A model generated the notes under the pieces. It worked only from the letters and a program-made list of their open reading frames with translations. It made no database searches and was not told where the DNA came from. 64,000 nt of DNA. It comes from Cohnella sp. WQ 127256. GTDB lineage: Bacteria > Bacillota > Bacilli > Paenibacillales > Paenibacillaceae. Below, one piece after another: positions 17,912-25,446 of the stretch. Both the position numbers and the translations under genes were made by a program. The DNA is taken from contig NZ_JAMZCY010000009.1 of NCBI RefSeq assembly GCF_024519285.1, positions 186,001 to 250,000 of the forward strand, read 5' to 3'. Numbering within the stretch: position 1 is the first letter of the stretch; each line of letters begins with the position of its first letter.

Positions 17912-18430
17912 TTATTCTTTCTGAGATTTAAACCAATCCTGAAGCGCAGCCATACGGGGATCAATCTTCTCCGTATTGCAACCGCACGATTGTTCATTCA
18001 GGTTCTTCCCGCAATCCAGGCACAAACCTTTGCAATCTTCACTGCATAGGGGTGCATACGGTAGCTGGACGACTAATCCCTCCAACAAATAAGGAGAAAG
18101 ATCAATCCGCTCTTCCGATACTGGCACGGCGTCGTCATTTTCACTCACTTCAGTTTCACTGTCTTCGATAATCCGAAATTGTTCCTCAAAGGGAACACTA
18201 ATCGTTTCATCGAATTTCTCCAAGCAGCGCGAGCACTGCAGGCGAATGTCACAGGAGAGTTGACCCGATACTAAAATCCGATCGCCCACGGCTTGCGCGG
18301 TTACATCGAATTTCATCGGTGAGAGAGGACTGTATTCAGAGTTATTCTGAAACAAGTCTGACATGTCGAGAGTTCCTTGCAGATCTAACGGTTGTCCCGC
18401 AGCTACAAGCTCTTGTACTTTTAGCAACAA
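17912..18430 (-). CDS. ylbN: YceD/DUF177 family protein YlbN
   Basis: Member of the DUF177 family that is almost always encoded just upstream of rpmF; in other bacteria it affects 23S rRNA accumulation. The start is a TTG at 18430 (172 residues, the family's usual length) with GGAGTG 8 bases upstream; the TTG at 18448 overlaps the binding site and almost coincides with the transcription start. Cysteines cluster in CSEDCKGLCLDCGKNL and again in CGC, a likely metal site. It has a near-consensus promoter. Confidence 0.9.
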   Translation of the reverse strand: MLLKVQELVAAGQPLDLQGTLDMSDLFQNNSEYSPLSPMKFDVTAQAVGDRILVSGQLSCDIRLQCSRCLEKFDETISVPFEEQFRIIEDSETEVSENDDAVPVSEERIDLSPYLLEGLVVQLPYAPLCSEDCKGLCLDCGKNLNEQSCGCNTEKIDPRMAALQDWFKSQKE

Positions 18431-18457
18431 TGATATCACTCCAAACAAACAAAATTT

Positions 18458-18487
18458 ATTATATCGAGTTTAGGGCTACCTTGTCAA
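18458..18487 (-). promoter_or_regulatory. Strong sigma-A promoter for ylbN-rpmF
   Basis: Minus strand TTGACA (18482-18487), an 18-base spacer and TATAAT (18458-18463): both hexamers match consensus exactly. Transcription would begin about 20 bases before the ylbN start. Confidence 0.85.
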
Positions 18488-18587
18488 TGATAACGAAGAG
18501 TTTTCGAGCAAATCTTCTCTTGTGCACACTCGACATGTTATATTGTGGCAAACAAATATAAGGCTTCGCTGGGTTAAGGAGGTAGGC

Positions 18588-19823
18588 ATGTCAACAGTCG
18601 GTGTCATAGTAGAGTATAACCCATTACACAACGGACATCTCTATCATTTACAGCAATCCAAGAAAATAACGGGTTCAGAAAATGTCGTTGCCGTGATGAG
18701 CGGTCATTTTCTCCAGCGCGGGGAACCGGCATTAGTGGACAAGTGGGCTCGGACTGAGATGGCGCTCCATGCGGGTTGCGATCTCGTCCTTGAGCTTCCA
18801 GTCGCCTATAGCTCTCAACCTGCCCAATGGTTCGCATACGGTTCTGTGGCCCTATTGGAGGCTACTGGAGTCGTGGACTCCATCTGTTTTGGCAGTGAAA
18901 GTGGAAATTTAGAATCGCTACAACTGATGGCTTCTTTGCTCAGTGATGAACCAACTGAATTTGTAACCGGGCTATCCAGGCAACTTAAAGCAGGTCTACC
19001 CTACCCCTCAGCATTCACTGCCGCCGCAAAAGATTATTTGCATGATAAGGGGCTGGATGACCTGGCCTTCTCGCTCACACAACCTAATCACACACTAGGC
19101 TTACATTACTTGATGGCACTGCGTAAAATAAACAGCCAAATAAAGCCTTTCACCCTCCGGAGAGAAAAATCCGATTATAATCAATCCGATATAACGGATG
19201 TCCAAATTGCCAGTGCAACTGCATTGCGTAAGCTCCTACTCGGTGAATCCGGCTCACTTGAACAACTCGCAGCCTTTGTTCCGAATTCGACACTCGAAAT
19301 CCTGCGGCGTGAAATAAGCGTTGGACGTGCGCCCATCCATTGGGAGCATTTTGCCAGACCTTTATTTCAAGAGCTATTTCGTCTAGAGGCATCGCAGCTC
19401 GAAGGCTATGCGGAGGTGACCGAGGGACTTGAGTATCGGATCAAAAAGGTGTTGGTTGGATTGCCTGACTTGAGCGTTGCTGCTTTACTTGAGACTTTGA
19501 AAACAAAAAGATACACCCGCACGAAGCTACAGCGCATGTTATTACGCATATTACTAGGTCATCATAAGGAGCTGTTGAGCTCACAGCGGCTCGCTGACGG
19601 AATTGAGTATATTCGAGTGCTCGGATTTAATGAACGAGGACAACGATTACTTCATGAAATGCGTCGCAAAGCCAAGCTACCCATCGTAACGTCCGCTGCC
19701 AAAGAGAGTTCACCTTATCTGGCTTTGGATGCACGTGCATCCGCTGTTTATTCGTTAGCCTTCCAGAATCCGGATGCCTCCACCGCTATGCGAGATTATA
19801 AAATGCCTCCCATTCGCCTCTAG
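18588..19823 (+). CDS. tmcAL: tRNA-Met cytidine acetate ligase TmcAL (YlbM)
   Basis: Makes N4-acetylcytidine in the anticodon wobble position of elongator tRNA-Met using acetate and ATP. It is 411 residues from the ATG at 18588, preceded by AAGGAGG. The nucleotidyltransferase-type motif GVIVEYNPLHNGH is at the N-terminus, and the following VVAVMSGHFLQRGEPAL box is typical. An in-frame extension upstream is not supported. It is transcribed divergently from ylbN. Confidence 0.93.
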   Translation: MSTVGVIVEYNPLHNGHLYHLQQSKKITGSENVVAVMSGHFLQRGEPALVDKWARTEMALHAGCDLVLELPVAYSSQPAQWFAYGSVALLEATGVVDSICFGSESGNLESLQLMASLLSDEPTEFVTGLSRQLKAGLPYPSAFTAAAKDYLHDKGLDDLAFSLTQPNHTLGLHYLMALRKINSQIKPFTLRREKSDYNQSDITDVQIASATALRKLLLGESGSLEQLAAFVPNSTLEILRREISVGRAPIHWEHFARPLFQELFRLEASQLEGYAEVTEGLEYRIKKVLVGLPDLSVAALLETLKTKRYTRTKLQRMLLRILLGHHKELLSSQRLADGIEYIRVLGFNERGQRLLHEMRRKAKLPIVTSAAKESSPYLALDARASAVYSLAFQNPDASTAMRDYKMPPIRL

Positions 19824-19915
19824 GCTTCGTGAGGGATGAAACTAGGACAAGAAGGTCTATCCCTTGTACTTACTGCGTACATTGTAATGTATTTGTGCGC
19901 AGGAGGCGATACCAA

Positions 19916-21169
19916 TTGGGTAAAGTGCTAACGGGAAGAGGTTCATTGTTCCTATCCCTCATTCTGGGGTCCGCAGCGTTAATTGTTGTTGTGGGAGTTG
20001 TACACTCACCCGGAGAAGCCTTTCGTGCTTCCTTAGCGGGTTTGCAAATTTGGTGGCAAAATGTATTCCCTGGTCTACTCCCTCCCCTCATGCTGGCGGA
20101 GCTGTTAGCCGTCTCCGGACTTCTACACGGAATTTCCACTTTAGCTGAACCCCTAACACGAGGTCTCTTCCGTTTGCCGGGGGCATCTGGTTGGGCTATC
20201 GCCTTCGGTTGGTCAGCAGGCATCCCTGCTGGAGCTAAGGAAACGGCAAGACTGAGACAAAATGGTATGATTCAAGATGAGGATGTTGACACCATTCTAC
20301 TCGTATCCCATTTACCTAATCCGTTCTTAGTCATTCTCGTCATCGGATATGGCTTTCTACAATCTCCTGAGCTTGGTTGGGCCATGGCATTAGGATTATG
20401 GCTATCCGCAATCCTATCTGGCATCCTATGGGTGCGAATAACGAAATCTCCTAAACCTAAGGTTCCCCTTATCCCTTTAAACGAACACCGCGCTTTAATC
20501 AAACGAGCATTACGGGCTGCAGTAGACGCACGCAATGAAGACGGACGGCCATTTGGTAAGCAGCTTGCTGATTCCGTTACAAATTCCGTTGGAACATTAA
20601 TGACTCTTGGTGGTCTCATGATGATGAGCGCAGTTGTTGTGCGATTAATTCAACTGTCCTTCCCAGGCAATGATGTCTGGATTGCCATCCCCGGCTTGTA
20701 CGAATTACACTTGGGAGCATATGAAAGCAGTCGCTCCGCCCTTTTCTTATCTGCTCCTGCACAAGCCGCCGCTCTTCTCGCCGCCGCATTAGCTTGGAGT
20801 GGTTGGAGTGGTTTATTACAGGCTCGTGCAGCCTTTGGATCGGAATCAGCCTTCCCATGGAAGAAGGTCATTGCAAGCCGTCTCATGCATAGTGCACTTG
20901 CACTGCTTATTACCTACCCCCTGTCATTGGCTGCTCTGACAAGTCCAGCAAAGGACTTCTTATCGTCCTTCTGGCCCAATCAATGGCTTGTCAGAGAAGC
21001 TTGGGCAGCGGACGGTCCATTGCCTAACGGCTGGGGACACCTTTCTGAGAATATGATCATCGCACTAGCAAGCTTCGGAATATTCCTGCTCCTCGCCTTA
21101 TTTGCCGCTCTCATCCGTCCGAATATTCCAGTGAAACGGGATGATTCTAATCCTCCATCTGCTAAATAA
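19916..21169 (+). CDS. ylbJ: Sporulation integral membrane protein YlbJ
   Basis: Polytopic membrane protein needed for full spore formation, in Bacillus under sigma-E. It is 417 residues from a TTG at 19916 (MGKVLTGRGS) preceded by AGGAGG with 9 bases spacing; an earlier GTG at 19829 would add a Cys/Arg-rich stretch unlike the family. Several transmembrane segments are visible, as is the conserved PAGAKETARLRQNG and SHLPNPFLVILVIGYG. I saw no convincing sigma-E promoter. It lies 92 bases after tmcAL. Confidence 0.93.
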   Translation: MGKVLTGRGSLFLSLILGSAALIVVVGVVHSPGEAFRASLAGLQIWWQNVFPGLLPPLMLAELLAVSGLLHGISTLAEPLTRGLFRLPGASGWAIAFGWSAGIPAGAKETARLRQNGMIQDEDVDTILLVSHLPNPFLVILVIGYGFLQSPELGWAMALGLWLSAILSGILWVRITKSPKPKVPLIPLNEHRALIKRALRAAVDARNEDGRPFGKQLADSVTNSVGTLMTLGGLMMMSAVVVRLIQLSFPGNDVWIAIPGLYELHLGAYESSRSALFLSAPAQAAALLAAALAWSGWSGLLQARAAFGSESAFPWKKVIASRLMHSALALLITYPLSLAALTSPAKDFLSSFWPNQWLVREAWAADGPLPNGWGHLSENMIIALASFGIFLLLALFAALIRPNIPVKRDDSNPPSAK

Positions 21170-21200
21170 TCTATAATGATGGACATGGATTCCTTTGTAC

Positions 21201-21253
21201 TTTAAAACTAACAAAGCCACCCCTTTTTAAGCGGTAGCTTTGTTAGTTTTAAA
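21201..21253. terminator. Bidirectional terminator between ylbJ and coaD
   Basis: A stem of about 16 bases (AAAACTAACAAAGC pairing with GCTTTGTTAGTTTT) with A- and T-rich flanks on both sides lies between the convergent ylbJ and coaD genes. An outer CATGGAT/ATCCATG pair extends it. Confidence 0.85.
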
Positions 21254-21284
21254 TCCATGGATACCTATTGAACAAAATATTGTT

Positions 21285-21815
21285 TTATTTATGCGCCTCA
21301 TCTGGTGCCACGTATTTTCCTAGTAACGCAACTTCGACTGCCGGTGGAACCAAGTCATGAACAGGACCGTTAAACTTAGCAATCTCTTTAACGATGCTGG
21401 AGCTTAAATACGAATATTTAGGATTTGTCATCATAAATACGGTTTCAATGCCTTCATCTAGCTGCCGATTCGTGGAAGCCATCTGCAGTTCGTATTCAAA
21501 GTCCGTTACGGAGCGTATCCCACGGACGATAACTTGTGCTTGTCTAGAGCGCATGTAACGAACAAGTAAATCACGGAAGCTATCGATTTCTACATTAGGT
21601 AGGTCACTCGTCACCTGTGCTAATAATTCTCTTCTCTCTTGTACGCTAAACAACGGACTTTTTACCGTATTGTTCAATATCGCTACGATCACGCGGTCGA
21701 ACTGTTTGGCAGCACGTCGAATGATATCTAGGTGACCTAATGTAACGGGATCAAAGCTCCCGGGATACACCGCTACACGAATTTCGTGCTCTATTCCTGT
21801 TTGATGAGGGCTCAT
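21285..21815 (-). CDS. coaD: Phosphopantetheine adenylyltransferase
   Basis: Makes dephospho-CoA from 4'-phosphopantetheine and ATP. It is 176 residues, about 12 longer at the N-terminus than usual; the core starts RVAVYPGSFDPVTLGH with the T/HxGH nucleotide site. The C-terminal SSSIVKEIAKF substrate segment is present. The ATG overlaps the rsmD stop codon (ATGA), with GAGGAGG 10 bases upstream, so coupling to rsmD is likely. Confidence 0.96.
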   Translation of the reverse strand: MSPHQTGIEHEIRVAVYPGSFDPVTLGHLDIIRRAAKQFDRVIVAILNNTVKSPLFSVQERRELLAQVTSDLPNVEIDSFRDLLVRYMRSRQAQVIVRGIRSVTDFEYELQMASTNRQLDEGIETVFMMTNPKYSYLSSSIVKEIAKFNGPVHDLVPPAVEVALLGKYVAPDEAHK

Positions 21816-22465
21816 TCTTCAATAGCCTCCTCCTCTTGGTCCGAGGATGGAGTGGGCTCCGCCTCGTCTGTTTGTTGATAACGGTATACGGACAAAGCAA
21901 TTTCTCCGTATTTCGCGTAACGATAACGTTCATAATGACCGATGATATTCTCATAAACCACATCCGGATGATGCTCAACAACGACTACAGCATTTTCAGC
22001 CACTAAGCCTTTTTCAGCCAAGTCCAATAGCAATGTATCGCAATCCTTCATCACATAAGGTGGATCCACAAAAATAAGATCAAAAGGCTTACCCACACGT
22101 GCAAGCTGGTTTAACGCTCTGCGAGCGTCATTCCGAAACACCTCAGCTCGTTCGGCTAATCGTGTCGCAGACAGATTCTGTTTAATGACTTCTATACTCT
22201 GCGAACTGGAATCAATAAAAACCGCGCTTGCCGCCCCTCTACTGAGGGCCTCAATTCCCAATCCTCCGGTGCCCGCGAATAAATCAAGAACCCTCTCTTC
22301 ATCGAAATAAGGTCCGATGATGCTAAATAGAGATTCCTTTACTTTGTCCGTAGTCGGACGAGTGTTATTTCCTGGAACCGCCTTAAGAGGATGTCCCTTG
22401 GCTTGTCCTGATATGACTCGCAATTCCTCAACCCCATCATTTCGTACAATGTGATAATACAGCAT
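21812..22465 (-). CDS. rsmD: 16S rRNA (guanine-966-N2)-methyltransferase RsmD
   Basis: Methylates G966 of 16S rRNA. The SAM site is LDLFAGTGGLGIEALSRG and the catalytic motif is FVDPPY. From the ATG at 22465 it is 217 residues, but that ATG has no binding site. A TTG at 22423 (GGGG about 8 bases upstream) would give 203 residues and places the start just before the conserved RVISGQAKG. The acidic C-terminal tail (PTPSSDQEEEAIEE) is extra. It is paired with coaD. Confidence 0.93.
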   Translation of the reverse strand: MLYYHIVRNDGVEELRVISGQAKGHPLKAVPGNNTRPTTDKVKESLFSIIGPYFDEERVLDLFAGTGGLGIEALSRGAASAVFIDSSSQSIEVIKQNLSATRLAERAEVFRNDARRALNQLARVGKPFDLIFVDPPYVMKDCDTLLLDLAEKGLVAENAVVVVEHHPDVVYENIIGHYERYRYAKYGEIALSVYRYQQTDEAEPTPSSDQEEEAIEE

Positions 22466-22551
22466 CAGTGCTTGAATGTTGTTATGTTACCACAATATTC
22501 TTAGTTACAAAAGCTTTGCATATCCTCTGTACATCACCTAGCCAGCAACCG

Positions 22552-22579
22552 TTAACTTTTTTCCACCTGGACGTATATT
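22552..22579 (+). promoter_or_regulatory. Candidate promoter for the structured RNA
   Basis: TTAACT (22552-22557), a 16-base spacer and TATATT (22574-22579). It lies immediately before the start of the structured region. Confidence 0.45.
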
Positions 22580-22581
22580 TT

Positions 22582-22730
22582 CCTCTTCAGAGGTCACAAT
22601 GATAGTACCGGCGCCGAGAGGTGTCGGGGACAACCGCGGAGAAGACTTACGTTTCCCCATAAGTTCTTCGTCCGGTTTCTCCTCTCCCATGAAGGCCCTC
22701 GTCGCGAGACGGGGGTCGACTTTTTGTTTT
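22582..22730 (+). ncRNA. Candidate structured small RNA, unrecognised
   Basis: About 150 non-coding bases that fold as four successive hairpins: CCTC-TTCA-GAGG (22582-22593); CCGGCGCC-GAGA-GGTGTCGG (22608-22627) with a GNRA loop; a long one with 18-base arms AACCGCGGAGAAGACTTA / TAAGTTCTTCGTCCGGTT (22632-22677); and a final 10-base stem with a GCGA loop (22694-22717) followed by T-runs. The loop of the third hairpin (TCCCC, 22654-22658) can pair with GGGGA at 22626-22630, a possible pseudoknot. No gene follows on the plus strand for 1.4 kb, so a free-standing RNA is more likely than a riboswitch. The T-run fixes the strand. It matches no family I can recall. Confidence 0.6.
22694..22730 (+). 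terminator. Terminator of the structured RNA
   Basis: GGCCCTCGTC and GACGGGGGTC (two G-U pairs) around a GCGA tetraloop, followed by GACTTTTTGTTTT. Confidence 0.8.
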
Positions 22731-22830
22731 CATACATATTCATTCCTTTTCAACTTAAAAGTAGCTACATATTATGTAGAGACGAATTATGTCAATGATC
22801 ATTATGTCATGACAGTATGAGCATATAGAC

Positions 22831-22935
22831 TCACATGATCCACCAAATCAAGAATAATAAGAAATAGAATGAAAAAGAGAATATCAATCCAAAGATCAGC
22901 CCCCGAAACGCAATCCCGTCATCTTGCCTTTCCAT
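22831..22935 (-). CDS. 34-residue single-span membrane protein
   Basis: A short open frame with an excellent binding site (GGAGGGAACGCC before ATG 22935). The product starts MERQDDGIAFRG and is then almost wholly hydrophobic, ending FLLFLIWWIM: one transmembrane helix with a short charged N-terminus. I do not recognise a family. The binding site, the clean charged-then-hydrophobic layout and isolation from other genes argue that it is real; a role in spore or envelope membranes would be a guess. Confidence 0.55.
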   Translation of the reverse strand: MERQDDGIAFRGLIFGLIFSFSFYFLLFLIWWIM

Positions 22936-23066
22936 GGCGTTCCCTCCGTTCCTTTCGGTTCCTCGGTGATTGACCGGCGAATGGCGACAACTTACGAACA
23001 TGCCAACTGTTAATTTGTTTAAACATCGATATAATCTCCATTAACACATTTTACCCATAAACAAAA

Positions 23067-23174
23067 CTACACTGGCCTGAACTTCTGGTAATAACCGAGA
23101 TGCTCCAGCTCCTTAATAGGATGAAGGTCGAAGTTCATCTCGTTTGAGATCAGTGCGCCGTAGCCACGCCGAAT
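23067..23174 (-). pseudogene. C-terminal remnant of an unknown gene
   Basis: An open stretch of 35 codons without a start, reading RRGYGALISNEMNFDLHPIK and ending EHLGYYQKFRPV before TAG. It begins right after an in-frame TAA. The composition looks like real protein and unlike its empty surroundings, so it is probably the tail of a lost gene. Family unknown. Confidence 0.3.
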
Positions 23175-23327
23175 TTACATCCTAAATAAAGGGAATTGAC
23201 TTTTTTATTTGTTGCAACCATCCTTGTTACCCAGTACATAATCGCTGATAAGTAACTTAATAGTTCCTTAAATAACGGATAAACTGTCTTACATTTTTTT
23301 ATCAAAAGCTTGAGACACCTGCCAAAT

Positions 23328-23357
23328 ATAAAAAAACCCCGAACTACTCGGGGTTCT
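23328..23357 (-). terminator. Terminator after the 60-residue membrane protein gene
   Basis: Minus strand AACCCCGA-GTAGT-TCGGGGTT followed by TTTTT. Its left arm repeats the hairpin of the terminator at 23646-23680. Confidence 0.88.
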
Positions 23358-23386
23358 CAACCTTTATCCCTACAAGACTATGAGCC

Positions 23387-23569
23387 TTACTTACCTGGCG
23401 GCATTTGTCTGAAAATAGTTTGATCCAAGGCCACTCCAATAACTATGCCAATGGCTATACCTAAAACTAAACCATCAAAGTACAAGCCAATTGCAACCCC
23501 AAAAGCTATACCTGCAAACATCCCATTAAACTTTCTTTTCTTTTTCTTTTTCTTTTTGTTATCGTCCAC
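23387..23569 (-). CDS. Small glycine-rich membrane protein
   Basis: A 60-residue product: a strongly basic N-terminus (MDDNKKKKKKKRKFNG) followed by two short hydrophobic stretches with glycine spacing (FAGIAFGVAIGLYF, LVLGIAIGIVIGVALD), resembling glycine-zipper membrane proteins. The start is GTG at 23569 with GGGG upstream. A terminator follows. No specific family recognised. Confidence 0.65.
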   Translation of the reverse strand: MDDNKKKKKKKRKFNGMFAGIAFGVAIGLYFDGLVLGIAIGIVIGVALDQTIFRQMPPGK

Positions 23570-23645
23570 TCTGATACCCCCAGTTTACTTATCCTCTCAT
23601 ACGTAATTATTAATTATAGGTTCCAATACAATCTCACCTGAAGGT

Positions 23646-23680
23646 AAAAAAATAAACCCCAAATCACTCGGGGTTCTCAA
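23646..23680 (-). terminator. Terminator overlapping the end of the YolD-like gene
   Basis: Minus strand AACCCCGAGTGATTTGGGGTT followed by TATTTTTTT. The stop codon of the upstream gene (TGA) lies in the loop. Confidence 0.85.
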
Positions 23681-23930
23681 CCTTCATAATATCCATGAAC
23701 GGTACTTTTGTTATCTCATCCTGCTTCTGCACATGGACAAGTCTAGTCCTAGAGTCCAGCTTAGTAATAAGTCCTTGCACGACCTCATCCAATCCCCAGA
23801 CGGTTAGAACGACTTCAGACTCTTCCTGCATCGCTTCAACTAATCTTTCGCCGATTTCCTCAAGGATTGCTTCATCTCGTGTGGGTCTCTTATCTTTTGA
23901 CTTCTTCTTCGGTTTTTCTACCGGTGGCAT
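23664..23930 (-). CDS. YolD-like family protein
   Basis: An 88-residue protein, basic N-terminus (PPVEKPKKKSKDKRP) then a compact domain ending VVQGLITKLDSRTRLVHV and PFMDIMKVENPE. The pattern G-x-I-x-x-x-D followed by a DI-x-x-V end matches the YolD-like domain, often linked to Y-family polymerases and the SOS response; no umuC-like gene is nearby. ATG 23930 is chosen; an earlier in-frame GTG at 23942 overlaps GGAGTGAG. The assignment rests on a weak short-domain pattern. Confidence 0.6.
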   Translation of the reverse strand: MPPVEKPKKKSKDKRPTRDEAILEEIGERLVEAMQEESEVVLTVWGLDEVVQGLITKLDSRTRLVHVQKQDEITKVPFMDIMKVENPE

Positions 23931-24125
23931 AATCCAGCTCACTCCTATGTTGTTTGTAATTCTAAGTTGATGATCTCAGACCGTGACAAGCATAACGATC
24001 CTAAATCATAACATCAAACACGATGATTTCAAAAGTTCCATCCCTCACTTGACCTCCCTGAATAAAAAACAAAGCCTACGCAAATGATGAATTGGTAATG
24101 AAATCCACTCAAAGGAGAATTACCA

Positions 24126-24311
24126 ATGACTAAACACAACCAATTTCTAGACCCATCGATTAAACCACATGATCGAAGTGACGAGCCTGAATATGCTCCC
24201 AGCATGGATACCCATAATTCGCTTGAAGCGGATGCGACTGAGGAAGAGGTTGCAACTGGTGATTTTACTGAAGTGACGCATCTATACCTCGACCGTACAC
24301 CTGAGGAATAA
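24126..24311 (+). CDS. Small acidic hypothetical protein
   Basis: A 61-residue product (MTKHNQFLDPSIKPHDRSDE to HLYLDRTPEE), hydrophilic and acidic with no membrane segment or cysteine. A good binding site, AAAGGAGAATTACC, precedes the ATG. A terminator lies about 115 bases downstream. I do not recognise it; its small size and composition would fit a spore-associated protein, which is a guess. Confidence 0.7.
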   Translation: MTKHNQFLDPSIKPHDRSDEPEYAPSMDTHNSLEADATEEEVATGDFTEVTHLYLDRTPEE

Positions 24312-24426
24312 AATAGCGATGTTCGCATGAAAATTAATGGATCTTTAAGCTTTATCTCACTAGTCATTAAGGTTACGGTTATATGATGATCTCAACCCTT
24401 TAATTAATATAGATTGCTTTACTTGA

Positions 24427-24458
24427 CCCCGCAGAGATGCGGGGTTGTTTCATTTTTA
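24427..24458 (+). terminator. Terminator after the 61-residue protein gene
   Basis: CCCCGCA-GAGA-TGCGGGG (24427-24444) followed by TTGTTTCATTTTT. Confidence 0.88.
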
Positions 24459-24518
24459 TCCCATGACTATCCATCCCCTCAATACTTATTGTAAAATGAG
24501 CGAAAAGGAGCTGATGAT

Positions 24519-24728
24519 ATGGTTTGGGCGATCGTGATCGTAGCTGTTGTGGTTGTATTTGGAATATTTAACTCATCCAATCAACGAGGTCAAACCTCTA
24601 ATAGCAGCTCCAGTGATGGTGGATATGTCGGTGATCACGGGAGCGATCATTACGACAGCCCTAGTTCGGATAGCAGCTCAGACGGAGGCGGAGGTGGCGG
24701 GGATGCTGGTGGCGGAGGCGGAGACTAG
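24519..24728 (+). CDS. Membrane-anchored Ser/Gly-rich small protein
   Basis: A 69-residue product: an N-terminal hydrophobic helix (WAIVIVAVVVVFGIF) followed by a low-complexity tail rich in Ser, Asp and Gly that ends GGGGGGDAGGGGGD. AAAGGAG lies 8 bases before the ATG. Such a helix plus Gly-rich tail is seen at the ends of several membrane proteins, but no family can be named. Confidence 0.7.
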   Translation: MVWAIVIVAVVVVFGIFNSSNQRGQTSNSSSSDGGYVGDHGSDHYDSPSSDSSSDGGGGGGDAGGGGGD

Positions 24729-24794
24729 TCACTACCTCATAGGTCTGAACAACTCTTGTGAATTTAGCCCACTCCGTACTATGGGCATTCGCAT

Positions 24795-25049
24795 ATGATG
24801 GGTTCGAACCTATCTAAGGGAGTTGAAGAGTTGAACCAAGCTAATCCTATACAAACGATTTCATTAGTTGACCCCTATGTTGTCGAAGCACTCAGACGCC
24901 TAATCGGTTGTTATGTTTGTTTTGAAACCACACGAGGAAGACTTGAAGGTACCATTATTGATGTTAAGCCGGATCATGTTCTGCTTCAAACACACAAACA
25001 TCAGGTTTGCGTTCGAATCGCAGAAATTGTTTGGACAATGCCGCTATAA
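24795..25049 (+). CDS. DUF2642 (YuzF-like) family protein
   Basis: An 84-residue protein with VDPYVVEALRRLIG, ETTRGRLEGTIIDVKPDHVL and RIAEIVWTMPL, the signature of the DUF2642 family, found in spore formers and including coat-associated proteins. The ATG at 24795 lacks a clear binding site; a second ATG follows at once, and expression may depend on the upstream gene, whose end is 66 bases away. A terminator follows directly. Confidence 0.75.
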   Translation: MMGSNLSKGVEELNQANPIQTISLVDPYVVEALRRLIGCYVCFETTRGRLEGTIIDVKPDHVLLQTHKHQVCVRIAEIVWTMPL

Positions 25050-25054
25050 TCACC

Positions 25055-25084
25055 AAAGGAGCTGCTCAATGCAGTTCCTTTTTA
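25055..25084 (+). terminator. Terminator after the DUF2642 gene
   Basis: AAAGGAGCTGC (25055-25065) pairs with GCAGTTCCTTT (25071-25081) around TCAAT, with a T-run. Confidence 0.8.
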
Positions 25085-25221
25085 TGTAAAACCTGTTGCT
25101 TTGAATGAATTCCTTGAACGAATAATTAATCTATCTGTGCGAATGCACAGTCCGAATATATTTCAACACATAGACTAACTGGGTGATAAGCAATCAAATT
25201 ACACAATCGGTGGTGAATGGT

Positions 25222-25356
25222 ATGGGATATGAAGTTGGTGGTGTAGGCGCTGGCTCTTGTGCTGGTTATGGCGGCGGAATGGGTGCAGCTGCATTCGCAC
25301 TTGTTCTTTTCATCCTTTTAGTTATTATCTTACGGGCTGGTACTGGGATTTACTAA
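25222..25356 (+). CDS. YjcZ-like tiny sporulation membrane protein
   Basis: A 44-residue product: Gly/Tyr-rich N-terminus (MGYEVGGVGAGSCAGYGGGM) followed by AFALVLFILLVIILRAG. The AFALxxxxFILLVI block is the hallmark of the tiny transmembrane YjcZ family of spore formers. GGTGGTG lies before ATG 25222; an in-frame GTG at 25183 would add 13 residues. Confidence 0.75.
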   Translation: MGYEVGGVGAGSCAGYGGGMGAAAFALVLFILLVIILRAGTGIY

Positions 25357-25378
25357 GTAATGACGAATGAGTTCAAAG

Positions 25379-25423
25379 TACAAACAACCCCGCCCGGCAC
25401 ATGACCGAGCGAGGGTTGTTTGT
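25379..25423. terminator. Bidirectional terminator between YjcZ-like gene and thiZ
   Basis: CAAACAACCC pairs with GGGTTGTTTG, enclosing an inner CGG/CCG stem. It lies between convergent genes and can serve both. Confidence 0.8.
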
Positions 25424-25446
25424 ATTGTAGATCTATACCATTACCA

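Noticed and set aside
22582..22730. Riboswitch or T-box controlling rsmD
   Set aside because: The T-run and hairpin order support the plus strand, while rsmD is on minus; I saw no T-box specifier or conserved riboswitch core.
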